A DNA stretch of 64,000 nucleotides from an uncultured Eubacterium sp. GTDB lineage: Bacteria; Bacillota; Clostridia; Lachnospirales; Lachnospiraceae. The DNA lies in the NCBI GenBank assembly GCA_948579355.1, contig CAPAOV010000003.1:124001-188000 (forward strand), given 5' to 3'. The first letter of the stretch is position 1. The number at the start of each line of letters is the position of its first letter. Made by a program: the position numbers and the translations under genes. The notes beneath the pieces are model-generated. The model saw only the letters and a program-made list of their open reading frames with translations, had not been told where the DNA came from and did no database searches. Shown here piece by piece: positions 41,550 through 50,087 of the stretch.

Positions 41550-43037
41550 TTATATAAAGTTTAACAGTGACTGCCCAAGTATTTTGGAAGTTGCATTTAG
41601 AGTTGCCTGATATAACAAATCGGCTTCCGAAAAATTGATATATGCTTCTCCCAAATCGGCGTCTTCATTTTCGGATTTTGCGTCTTCCGTATCAAGCTCC
41701 TGCTGCTCCAGTTTTACTTTCGTCATTTTCATGCGGTTATAACGGGAACCATGGTCAGCCAGAGCAATATTGAGTTTCTCCTGACTATTCTGGCAGGTTG
41801 TAATCGCAGAACCAAGCGCATTCGAGAGAACCGTCTTCTGCAGGGAAATTTCTGTCGTAATCTGATTTTTCAACTCGGTAAGCGCAGCTATCGTGGTCGT
41901 ATCGTTTTCGTCGCAATCCGCAAGTCTCTTTTCGGCAGATTTGAGATTCGCTTCCATTACGTCCAAATCGTTACACATATTGACGATATCATTTATTGTT
42001 CTTCCGATTGAGAGATTGATTGCCTCAACTCCCTCGGTATTCACGGTCAGTGTCTGGCTGAAATTAACCTGATACATAATATCTTGTTTGCCCGCCGTAG
42101 TATATTTGGAAGTTTCTCCGGTGGCATTATTGACGGAAGTACAATTAAAATAGTGCTCCGGTTTTACATCGTGCTTAGCAAAGTCTGTCTTCTTATATTC
42201 GACGCTCAAATCTTTCCCAGCCCGAACGCTGTCATATATCTTATCTCCAAATACAAGTTCGCCCGTTTCCGGCACAAAGTATACCTCGTTATCGCCAGGG
42301 TGCAGATGTTCGTTATAAACCGTATCTGCCGCCACGCTTTTCGTCACCGCCTGAATGGTCTGCGCATTGCCTGCCGCGTCCGTATAAGTCAGCGATATTT
42401 CCTGCTGGATATCACACTTATCATAAGAGAGCAATACTCTGTGCGTTGTGGCAAACTGCGATGCCTGACTGGCATAATCGTCCGCAGTATTTGCTGCGTC
42501 ATACTCTGCCTGTCCGTATACATATTGGAACTTATTAATCGAATTAATTTCAATATTTTCGGTAATCGTATACGTCGTATCCGTCTGAGCATCTTCAAAG
42601 AGCATCGGTTCGTCCGTACGGAAACCGGTAAAGAGATAACGGCCCGCATAATCGGCGTTGGCGTTCTGCTCATAAATGTACTCCGAAAACTGTTTTAACT
42701 GTGTCACAATATCCTTGCGGTCCTTTTCGTCATACGTGCCGGTTGCCGCCTGTGTACAATAGTAACCCATATCTTCCAGACGGTTGTTGACATCTTTCAG
42801 ACAGGTCTCTGTCGCATCCATCCATGAGGTCGCATCTTTAATATTCGTCAAATACTGGTCAATTTCCACAAGCGTCGTGCGGTATTTCAGAGCCCGAACG
42901 GCAATCGTCGGGTCATCGGACGGTCTCTGAATTTTTTTCTGTGTATTATACTGATTCAAATATTTGTTATATGCCACCTTATTTTTCTGCATATTTAACA
43001 TTGAGTTATTGCGCATCATTGTATTTGTAACTCGCAT
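41550..43037 (-). CDS. flgL: Flagellar hook-associated protein FlgL
   Basis: A 495-residue hook-filament junction protein. MRVTNTMMRNNSMLNMQKNK with KKIQRPSDDP at the N-terminus and the C-terminal helix LGEAYINFSEADLLYQATLN then SKILGQSLLNFI are characteristic of FlgL. It is longer than most (about 300) because of a large beta-rich centre (about 170-370). GGAGGT lies 7 bases before the ATG at 43037. It follows flgK by 38 bases. Confidence 0.93.
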   Translation of the reverse strand: MRVTNTMMRNNSMLNMQKNKVAYNKYLNQYNTQKKIQRPSDDPTIAVRALKYRTTLVEIDQYLTNIKDATSWMDATETCLKDVNNRLEDMGYYCTQAATGTYDEKDRKDIVTQLKQFSEYIYEQNANADYAGRYLFTGFRTDEPMLFEDAQTDTTYTITENIEINSINKFQYVYGQAEYDAANTADDYASQASQFATTHRVLLSYDKCDIQQEISLTYTDAAGNAQTIQAVTKSVAADTVYNEHLHPGDNEVYFVPETGELVFGDKIYDSVRAGKDLSVEYKKTDFAKHDVKPEHYFNCTSVNNATGETSKYTTAGKQDIMYQVNFSQTLTVNTEGVEAINLSIGRTINDIVNMCNDLDVMEANLKSAEKRLADCDENDTTTIAALTELKNQITTEISLQKTVLSNALGSAITTCQNSQEKLNIALADHGSRYNRMKMTKVKLEQQELDTEDAKSENEDADLGEAYINFSEADLLYQATLNATSKILGQSLLNFI

Positions 43038-43075
43038 ATCATGCACCTCCAAGTCTTATACTATATGTTTCGACA

Positions 43076-44956
43076 TTATACACCAGTCTGGTTAATTAAT
43101 TTATCTAACACTTCGTTCAGCACCGACAAAACCTTATACTGATGGAACAGCATATTCTGAAATGTAATCAAATCGGAACCCTCTTCATCCTCATCCACTC
43201 CGGAAACGGATTTACGGTTTGTGTCAATAGCATAAACTAAATTACTTTGGTTTTCTTCCATTGTATTCGCTTTCTGTGAGTCTACGCCGAGCAACGCCGT
43301 CATAGACTGCAAAAACGAATCCGGCGCGCCGTGGACAAACATTGTCGAGTCATCCTTGAGGTCTGTCAAGCGCTGCAGATTATCTCCGTTGTCATTGCCG
43401 ACTTTTTCATCCGGAGTATTCTTCATCTTGCAGGCCAGCTTACCCGGGTCTTCCGCAAAACCTTTCGTCACTCCAAAATTCAACGCCGTCATATAATAAT
43501 AGGAACCTTTATAAGTGCCGTCGGCTTCCATAACCGGCTCCGACGTAAAAGGAGAGTCTTTGCCATCCACCGATTCTTCAAAGATATAATTGTCTCCGGT
43601 TGCCGGAACCTTAGCATTGAAAAAGTCGATTCCGAGCTCATCGTTCAAATCGTACCCCTCATTCTGTATACGGTTAAACTCCTGTGCAAAGGTTCTCACA
43701 AACTCGTTTAACTGTGCCACATAATACGGAATACCCCGGCAATCCACCTGCTCGCCCACATTCGCCTTATAGCCATTCTGGACTGCATAGTTCAGCGCTG
43801 TTGCCTGCGCTGCCGGCACCTGATCCTGAAGAGTAAACTCATAAGTAAATTTGCCATTACCATCTACTTTGACTTCAAAGTTTTCATAGGCATAGGTACG
43901 GTTGTTAATAATAATTTCTCCGTCGCTGGCCGGAATATTCAGCCCCCGCACATCATCGCAGTTCGTTTCCGTTACCGTAAGCACCAGATTGCCGTTGGCA
44001 TTATTTTGAAGTCCTGACACCTTGCCATTGAGATTGGTTCCGTTATTACCGTCGCGCATCTCGAATACTGCCTGTAACTGCCCGCCCAATGCATTTCCGT
44101 GAACATTAAAATTACTGCCGTCTTTCCACTGAATGTCATATAGACCCTTGATATCGCTAATATTGCTATACGTTTCTTTCTGCGTCAATTCTAACGTATT
44201 TGCACGGAAAGTATCTACCAGCACGCCGCCATTCACATAGACATAAAACTGATTTTCTCCCACTCCGTTACTCGGCGGAATTTCTTTTACTTCCACATCG
44301 CAATACTGCGCCAGCTCGTCTATGAGCAGCGTTCTCTGGTCTCTTAAGTCGTTGGCAATCGAGCCATACGCCTCTACGGTATCTATCTGCTGGTTCAAAG
44401 AAACAATTCGCTCCGCATATGCGTTAATCTGCTCCACACATGTCTTCACCTGTGTATTGGCCTCTTCCTGCAATTGCTGGAGTTTTGTTGCTACATTATT
44501 TACATAACTCGTAAATGTCTCTGCCAGAGTCACAACCTGTCTGCGCACTGTCGTATCCGCCGGTTTCCCTTTGAGATTGCTCAATGCGGCATAAAAATCA
44601 TCAAACGTATCCGTCAGACGTGATTTCTCATCACTTGTGACATTACCGCATACCACATCCTGCAAAGCGTTCAGATAATATGCCTCCGTATGATAATAGT
44701 TATAAACGGACTGCGTACTTTGATATTTTGTATCGTAATATTCATCGCGCTGGCGTGTAATGCTCTCTACATTGACACCGAAGCCCTGAACGGTTATTGA
44801 TGTTTTATTTCCCACGATAGATTTCATATTGGCAACCTGTCGGGAATACCCTTTCGTCTCAATGTTGGCAACGTTGTGCGCGGTTGTCTGCAAAGCGGCG
44901 TTATAAGCCATCATGCCGGATTTTGCAATTTCTAAAGTTCCAAATGTCGATGCCAT
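43076..44956 (-). CDS. flgK: Flagellar hook-associated protein FlgK (paralogue 2)
   Basis: A 626-residue FlgK-family protein. LEIAKSGMMAYNAALQTTAHNV (residues 8-29) is the N-terminal rod/hook signature, and the C-terminus VSGVDEDEEGSDLITFQNML ends with the conserved helix (VLNEVLDKLINQTGV). Its C-terminal motif VDEDEE.SDLI.FQ matches true FlgK closely. It is 26 bases downstream of a second, divergent FlgK-like gene. Which of the two forms the main junction is unclear from sequence. Confidence 0.9.
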   Translation of the reverse strand: MASTFGTLEIAKSGMMAYNAALQTTAHNVANIETKGYSRQVANMKSIVGNKTSITVQGFGVNVESITRQRDEYYDTKYQSTQSVYNYYHTEAYYLNALQDVVCGNVTSDEKSRLTDTFDDFYAALSNLKGKPADTTVRRQVVTLAETFTSYVNNVATKLQQLQEEANTQVKTCVEQINAYAERIVSLNQQIDTVEAYGSIANDLRDQRTLLIDELAQYCDVEVKEIPPSNGVGENQFYVYVNGGVLVDTFRANTLELTQKETYSNISDIKGLYDIQWKDGSNFNVHGNALGGQLQAVFEMRDGNNGTNLNGKVSGLQNNANGNLVLTVTETNCDDVRGLNIPASDGEIIINNRTYAYENFEVKVDGNGKFTYEFTLQDQVPAAQATALNYAVQNGYKANVGEQVDCRGIPYYVAQLNEFVRTFAQEFNRIQNEGYDLNDELGIDFFNAKVPATGDNYIFEESVDGKDSPFTSEPVMEADGTYKGSYYYMTALNFGVTKGFAEDPGKLACKMKNTPDEKVGNDNGDNLQRLTDLKDDSTMFVHGAPDSFLQSMTALLGVDSQKANTMEENQSNLVYAIDTNRKSVSGVDEDEEGSDLITFQNMLFHQYKVLSVLNEVLDKLINQTGV

Positions 44957-44981
44957 ATTATCCCTCCATTCCGGTTATTCA

Positions 44982-46763
44982 TCAGCTTCCTAATCGCTCA
45001 ATCAAATACTCAAGCATCTCTGCGACCGTAGTAATATAACGGGAAGATGCATTATAACACTGTTGGTATTTTATCAGATTGGAAAGTTCCTCGTCGGTAG
45101 AAACTCCCATTACATTCTGTCTCTCATTCTCCAATGTCACTACCGTCTTCGCCTGATTATCAATAATGCCATTCCAAACGCTTCCCTGTGTACTCAGTTC
45201 AGTCACCATTCCCACATAAAAATTCTTAGCCGTATATGTAGTCATGGAGTTTGGATTTAGCGTTCCTATATCGTTATCAAAAGCCTGTGCAATCTGCTCC
45301 CAGTCATTGTAGGCATATCCTTTTTTGGAGCCGGTTGCTTCATTATACATCGTCGGTAACGTCGAAGCATCCTTTTCCACTACAGGATTGACAATCAACT
45401 GACTGGTTGTATACATCGTATACACATCGCTTATATCTTCTTCATTATAACGGTATACGGTCTGTTTTTCCGTGGTACCGTCTTCTTTTACAACTGTAAC
45501 TTCCTCCTGATTGTAACGCTGCACTCCGCGTCGGGAGAAAAGCTCAACGCCGATGCTCTTGTTTTTATCATCACCGATTAGCGCTTTCTCTTCGTCGAGA
45601 ACACTTATCGTACTCGTCGTTCCATCCGGATTTTGAATCTGAATTTCTTTATTTGGACAAATGGCATCATTTACCGCGGTAACAATACCATGTATGAGCG
45701 TATCCAACTGGCTCTGTACAGACATCACGATAGATGCGCCGACGGACTTATTATATACTTCCAAATCTTCATTGAACTGAGCAAGAGCGCGGTTATATTC
45801 CGTGGCGTCTGCAAAATCCTCTGCCCGTGGTTTATGCGGAACATTCACATAACTTGCCGCATAATCGCCTCTGGCCACCAAAAGTCCCCGCAAACCGCCG
45901 ACATCTGTATTGTTTTCTTTTCTGTATTCTAATCCGTCCATCAGGAAAAAGTCTTCCCCATTCTCCCAAACCGGCTTCAACAGTTTCGACGTCTCATTTA
46001 CATATTCCGTCGACAGATAGTACTGATTGACGGCGTCCAGAAGATACGCCCCCTCTGAATAAATCATAATCGTGCCGTCTACCTGCTCCGACGTTTCAAA
46101 CGATATATAATTACTGAGCTGGTCTAACAACTCGTTTCTCTTGTCCCGATAGTCGTTTGCCGATTCGCCTGTGGCCTCAAATCTCTGTATTTGTTTATTG
46201 AGTTCCCGGATTTCAGTTACAATATCATTGATATCCTGCACTTGTCTCTGCACTTCGGTATTGAGACTCGTCTGATATATATTTAACTCATTTTGCAGTA
46301 CCTTTGCCCTCTCGACAAACTGGTTTGCAACCATCACTAACTGGTCTTTCTTTACGATATCACTCGGGTCTGTCGCAATATCGTTTAGAGCCCCCCACAG
46401 TTCGTTTACACTTGTTTGAAACTGACGGCCATGAAGCTCTCCCATCATGTCTTCAATTTCCATCGTTGCCTTACTGTTAGCCTCATAAAACTGCTGACGA
46501 CCTACCTGCATACGATACTGTGCATCCAAAAACTCATTGCGCACCTGTCTGGTCAGGGAAATTACCGTACCGGTTCCCACTTGCAAGACATTATCATGTG
46601 CTCCAACAGAAGTCTGATAGAAAGAATCTGTCACAATCACCTGTTGTCTTGTATATCCCGTCGTCTGTGCATTGGACATATTATGCGCCGTCACAGTCAG
46701 TGATGCCTGCGCAGACTGCAAACCGGATACACCGGCATTAAAACTTGTCAACAAATTTCCCAT
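44982..46763 (-). CDS. flgK: Flagellar hook-associated protein FlgK (paralogue 1)
   Basis: A 593-residue FlgK-family protein with N-terminal LLTSFNAGVSGLQSAQASLT then TAHNMSNAQTTGYTRQ, a YRDKRNELLDQLSNY helix near 210, and C-terminal VSTDEELSNLIKYQQCYNAS then RYITTVAEMLEYLIERLGS. The sequence is only distantly related to the paralogue at 43076-44956. It is first of the hook-junction genes after flgN. One of the two may be specialised for a second junction layer. Confidence 0.9.
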   Translation of the reverse strand: MGNLLTSFNAGVSGLQSAQASLTVTAHNMSNAQTTGYTRQQVIVTDSFYQTSVGAHDNVLQVGTGTVISLTRQVRNEFLDAQYRMQVGRQQFYEANSKATMEIEDMMGELHGRQFQTSVNELWGALNDIATDPSDIVKKDQLVMVANQFVERAKVLQNELNIYQTSLNTEVQRQVQDINDIVTEIRELNKQIQRFEATGESANDYRDKRNELLDQLSNYISFETSEQVDGTIMIYSEGAYLLDAVNQYYLSTEYVNETSKLLKPVWENGEDFFLMDGLEYRKENNTDVGGLRGLLVARGDYAASYVNVPHKPRAEDFADATEYNRALAQFNEDLEVYNKSVGASIVMSVQSQLDTLIHGIVTAVNDAICPNKEIQIQNPDGTTSTISVLDEEKALIGDDKNKSIGVELFSRRGVQRYNQEEVTVVKEDGTTEKQTVYRYNEEDISDVYTMYTTSQLIVNPVVEKDASTLPTMYNEATGSKKGYAYNDWEQIAQAFDNDIGTLNPNSMTTYTAKNFYVGMVTELSTQGSVWNGIIDNQAKTVVTLENERQNVMGVSTDEELSNLIKYQQCYNASSRYITTVAEMLEYLIERLGS

Positions 46764-46862
46764 CGTCTCATCCTCTCTTACTTCTACTACTTTTTTAAAC
46801 AGAAAAAATACACGTTCGTCACAAAAATAAATCAGGCGTCAGGTCACTGTTCCCTGCGCCTG

Positions 46863-47378
46863 TTATTGTTTTGCATCAAACATTCCATGCTGCGGCGCCA
46901 TCCCTGCCACCTCTGCTGCATCGCTGGAATAATTGCTGCTCCCCGAAGACATCCGTGTACTTCTTATTACATTCATATTAAATTCTACCATGTCGATTGC
47001 TTCTTTAAGAAGTTCTTTATTTTGATTATTTACCTGCTGTAATTGCGATACCGTTTTTTTCAGCCTGTCATGTACATCCCGTAATTTCTTCTGGTCGTCC
47101 GGCTGATTTTTCAAAACCTCGACAATCTGCTCTAACGTAATCGTTTTCGGGTCTTTCCCAAGAACGGTAGCAATATCCATCACTACCTGTTCTCTTTTCC
47201 CCTCAAGAGCTGTCGTACGGTCAACCAACTCGTGCTCACGAGTTGCAATATCCTGCAAAGCTTCCAAATCATTGGAAATAATCGCTCTTGTCTTCTCTTC
47301 TTCAACAGGAATTAATTTTCCATAAAGAACTTCCTCAGCATCCAATGTGTCGATTAACTCTTCCATTAAACTAGCCAA
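46863..47378 (-). CDS. flgN: Flagellar export chaperone FlgN
   Basis: A 171-residue helical protein with MASLMEELIDTLDAEEVLYG, then EEKTRAIISNDLEALQDIAT near 28, the FlgN signature where paired helices bind the C-termini of FlgK and FlgL. The genes for these substrates follow directly. The C-terminus is a flexible Ser-rich tail. It follows flgM by 23 bases. Confidence 0.9.
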   Translation of the reverse strand: MASLMEELIDTLDAEEVLYGKLIPVEEEKTRAIISNDLEALQDIATREHELVDRTTALEGKREQVVMDIATVLGKDPKTITLEQIVEVLKNQPDDQKKLRDVHDRLKKTVSQLQQVNNQNKELLKEAIDMVEFNMNVIRSTRMSSGSSNYSSDAAEVAGMAPQHGMFDAKQ

Positions 47379-47401
47379 TTGAACACCCTCCTACCGCAAA
47401 A

Positions 47402-47674
47402 CTAAGAAAGCAACTGTTCTGCCATCTTATCCGCAACATCCTCAATGGATACACGGTAAGTACCTGCCGCCATCTGTTCCTTAATTTCCTTTACGCGGTC
47501 TGCACGCACATCCGAAGACTGCGCTGCTGCCGTTTTTGCAACCTGATACGCATTTCCGAAACTGGAAATCTCCAAAGAGTCTTTGCTGCTTGCTTTGTTT
47601 GTTTTTGGAGAGCCTTTTGCTTTGTTTGTATTATAGAGTTGATTTACCTGTAAATATACGTCATCAATTCTCAT
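47402..47674 (-). CDS. flgM: Anti-sigma28 factor FlgM
   Basis: A 90-residue FlgM: MRIDDVYLQVNQLYNTNKAK at the start, KDSLEISSFGNAYQVAKTAA in the middle and RADRVKEIKEQMAAGTYRVS then IEDVADKMAEQLL at the end, the sigma28-binding half. The ATG at 47674 has GGAGG 9 bases before it. The gene is itself behind a sigma28 promoter, a standard feedback loop, and is first in the flgM-flgN-flgK-flgK-flgL-fliW-csrA run. Confidence 0.92.
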   Translation of the reverse strand: MRIDDVYLQVNQLYNTNKAKGSPKTNKASSKDSLEISSFGNAYQVAKTAAAQSSDVRADRVKEIKEQMAAGTYRVSIEDVADKMAEQLLS

Positions 47675-47730
47675 AATAATACGCCTCCATTCTTGCAAAT
47701 TTGAAACACAAAACCGTGTTCCTTACTATA

Positions 47731-47758
47731 TTTATCGGTTAGGTTTTCTGAAACCTTA
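47731..47758 (-). promoter_or_regulatory. Sigma28 promoter of flgM operon
   Basis: TAAG (47758-47755), 16 bases, CCGATAAA (47738-47731), in the gap between parC and flgM. It would drive flgM and the hook-junction genes, possibly through fliW and csrA. Confidence 0.78.
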
Positions 47759-47787
47759 ATGGTTTTTATAACTTTTTATCCGGCCGC

Positions 47788-50070
47788 TTATTCGAACGTC
47801 AATGTATTTTGCTGCAAATTCGCTTTCTGGCCTTTCGCCGCTCGTTTGCGGTTGCGCACGCGGCGGGCATTGAGCGTTTTACCCTGATATTCAAAAGTCT
47901 CTGCTGCCGGATGAACCAGTGTTGCAAAGGCCACGGTATCGCCTTTTTCAAGAGTAATGGCTTTCACACCCCGGCTCGTTTTCTTAAACTCACTGACCTC
48001 CGCTACCGGAAATCCCAGCGATAATCCTTTCTCCGTCAAGAGGATGACTTTTTTTGTTCCGCTCAGAACATCGCCGGCCGTCAACATGGAAACCCCGACT
48101 ACCGTATCGCCGGAATCCAGCTTCGTCGCCGCTATCATCTGCCGCCCCGTCTCAAACTCGGCGCCGGACACTAATTTAATATATCCGCTTTTTGTCGTAA
48201 ACATCAGCATCGATTCAAATAAATTTTCAAAGGCAACATACAGAAGCGCTTCTTCCTGATTGTCCATTTTGGAAAGCGAATGGATAAGCGTTCCTTTATC
48301 TTTCATCTTGCAACGCGGTATTTTGTCCATCTTTACCTGATGCATATTCCCCTCGTTCGTAAAAATGCACAGCTTATCGGTATTCTTTATCTTAAGAATG
48401 CACGAAAATTCTTTTTTTGTTTCCTCCGCCACACGGCCAAATGCCGCCGCATCAATCGCTTTTATATAACCAAAACGGTCAATACAGACAAACAAGTCCT
48501 CGACTACGACTTTCTCTACATAGGCCTTGGCCACCGTGTCTGTCAGCTCCGTACGGCGCGGCGCCAAAAGCTGTTTTTTCAGACTGCGGAGTCGGCTCTT
48601 AATTACCTTATATAATTCTTTTACATCGGAAAGAATCTTCTCATATTCCGCAATATTTTTTAACAGTGTCTCATTTTCTTCGTGCAGTTTGAGAATCTCC
48701 AGCCCAATCAGCTTACTCAACTGCATCGAAAGAATGGCCTCTGCCTGATTTTCCGTAAAATTCAGCGTCTTCGCCTCTTTTTCCGAAGCCGCGCTCTTAA
48801 ATTTAATCCCGTCGGTAACTCCCTCAATCAGACATGTCTTCGCCTGCCTGACAGAAGTCGAGCCGCGCAGGATTTCTATAATCAAATCAATAACATCGGT
48901 CGCTTTCATAAGTCCTTGTACAATTTCCAAACGCTTCCCTGCCTTTTGTAAGAGGAAGCGGTATTCTTTTGTATACAGCTCCTCCTGAAAGAGTACAAAT
49001 TCTTCAATCAGTGTTTTGAGGTTAAATACTTTCGGTTGTCCATTCCCCTCTTCACTTGGTTTTATCGCCAGAAGATTAACGCCATACGTGTCTTCCATCT
49101 GGGTTTTCTTATACAGTCCATTCAGCAGATTATCAATGTCGCGCCCTTTTTTAACTTCTATCACAATGCGAATCCCCTCTTTCGAAGATTCATCGCGCAC
49201 ATCATAAATCTCATCAAAAACTTTTTCTTTTGCCAGTGAGGCCAAATTTTCCACCAGTTTCATTTTATTACCAGAAATCGTGTACGGAATTTCCGTAATG
49301 ACAATATTCGTCCGTCCGGCCTCTCCCTTTTCCAACTCCGTCTTAGCGCGAAGACGGATACGGCCCTCGCCTCTCTCATAAATTTCCTGCATATCCGAGG
49401 CGTTGATAATTATACCGCCTGTCGGGAAATCCGGCCCCGGCATATAGTCCATCAATTTATAAATAGAAATCCCCGGCCTGTCCATATAGGCGATGACGGC
49501 GTCTATCACTTCCGCCGGATTGTGCGGCGGAATGTTGGTCGCCATGCCAACGGCAATACCCGTCGTGCCGTTAATGAGCAGATTCGGCAGTGTTGCCGGC
49601 AGGACGACCGGCTCTTTCTCGCTGTCGTCGAAGTTTGGCACAAAATCTACTAATCCCTTGTCCAGATTATCTAACAGCGCCACCGCGGTGGAAGACAGTC
49701 TCGCCTCCGTATAACGCATGGCCGCCGCCCCGTCGCCGTCAATGGAGCCAAAGTTTCCATGTCCATCTACTAATGGCGCATTTAACGAATATTCCTCTGT
49801 CATATGTACTAACGCATCATAAATAGAGCTGTCGCCGTGCGGATGGTACTTACCCATCGTATCGCCGACAATACGCGCGCTCTTGCGGTGTGGTTTGTCC
49901 GGCGTCAGTCCGAGCTCTTTCATGGCATAGAGAATACGCCGCTGAACCGGTTTCAGTCCATCCCTTACATCCGGCAGCGCCCGGGACACAATAACGCTCA
50001 TCGCATAGTCCCGATAGGAGGTTTTCATTTCCTCTGAAAAATCCAACTGGATGATATTTTCCTGACTCAT
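47788..50070 (-). CDS. parC: Type IIA topoisomerase subunit A (ParC/GyrA-like)
   Basis: A 760-residue subunit A. The active-site tyrosine lies in AAMRYTEARLSS, following HGDSSIYDALVHM. The C-terminal beta-propeller has blade repeats but no canonical QRRGGKG GyrA box (TSRGVKAI is the nearest), so topoisomerase IV ParC is more likely than gyrase A. It follows parE by 17 bases. Decatenates daughter chromosomes with ParE. Confidence 0.85.
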   Translation of the reverse strand: MSQENIIQLDFSEEMKTSYRDYAMSVIVSRALPDVRDGLKPVQRRILYAMKELGLTPDKPHRKSARIVGDTMGKYHPHGDSSIYDALVHMTEEYSLNAPLVDGHGNFGSIDGDGAAAMRYTEARLSSTAVALLDNLDKGLVDFVPNFDDSEKEPVVLPATLPNLLINGTTGIAVGMATNIPPHNPAEVIDAVIAYMDRPGISIYKLMDYMPGPDFPTGGIIINASDMQEIYERGEGRIRLRAKTELEKGEAGRTNIVITEIPYTISGNKMKLVENLASLAKEKVFDEIYDVRDESSKEGIRIVIEVKKGRDIDNLLNGLYKKTQMEDTYGVNLLAIKPSEEGNGQPKVFNLKTLIEEFVLFQEELYTKEYRFLLQKAGKRLEIVQGLMKATDVIDLIIEILRGSTSVRQAKTCLIEGVTDGIKFKSAASEKEAKTLNFTENQAEAILSMQLSKLIGLEILKLHEENETLLKNIAEYEKILSDVKELYKVIKSRLRSLKKQLLAPRRTELTDTVAKAYVEKVVVEDLFVCIDRFGYIKAIDAAAFGRVAEETKKEFSCILKIKNTDKLCIFTNEGNMHQVKMDKIPRCKMKDKGTLIHSLSKMDNQEEALLYVAFENLFESMLMFTTKSGYIKLVSGAEFETGRQMIAATKLDSGDTVVGVSMLTAGDVLSGTKKVILLTEKGLSLGFPVAEVSEFKKTSRGVKAITLEKGDTVAFATLVHPAAETFEYQGKTLNARRVRNRKRAAKGQKANLQQNTLTFE

Positions 50071-50087
50071 GGTATTTCCTCCCTTTC

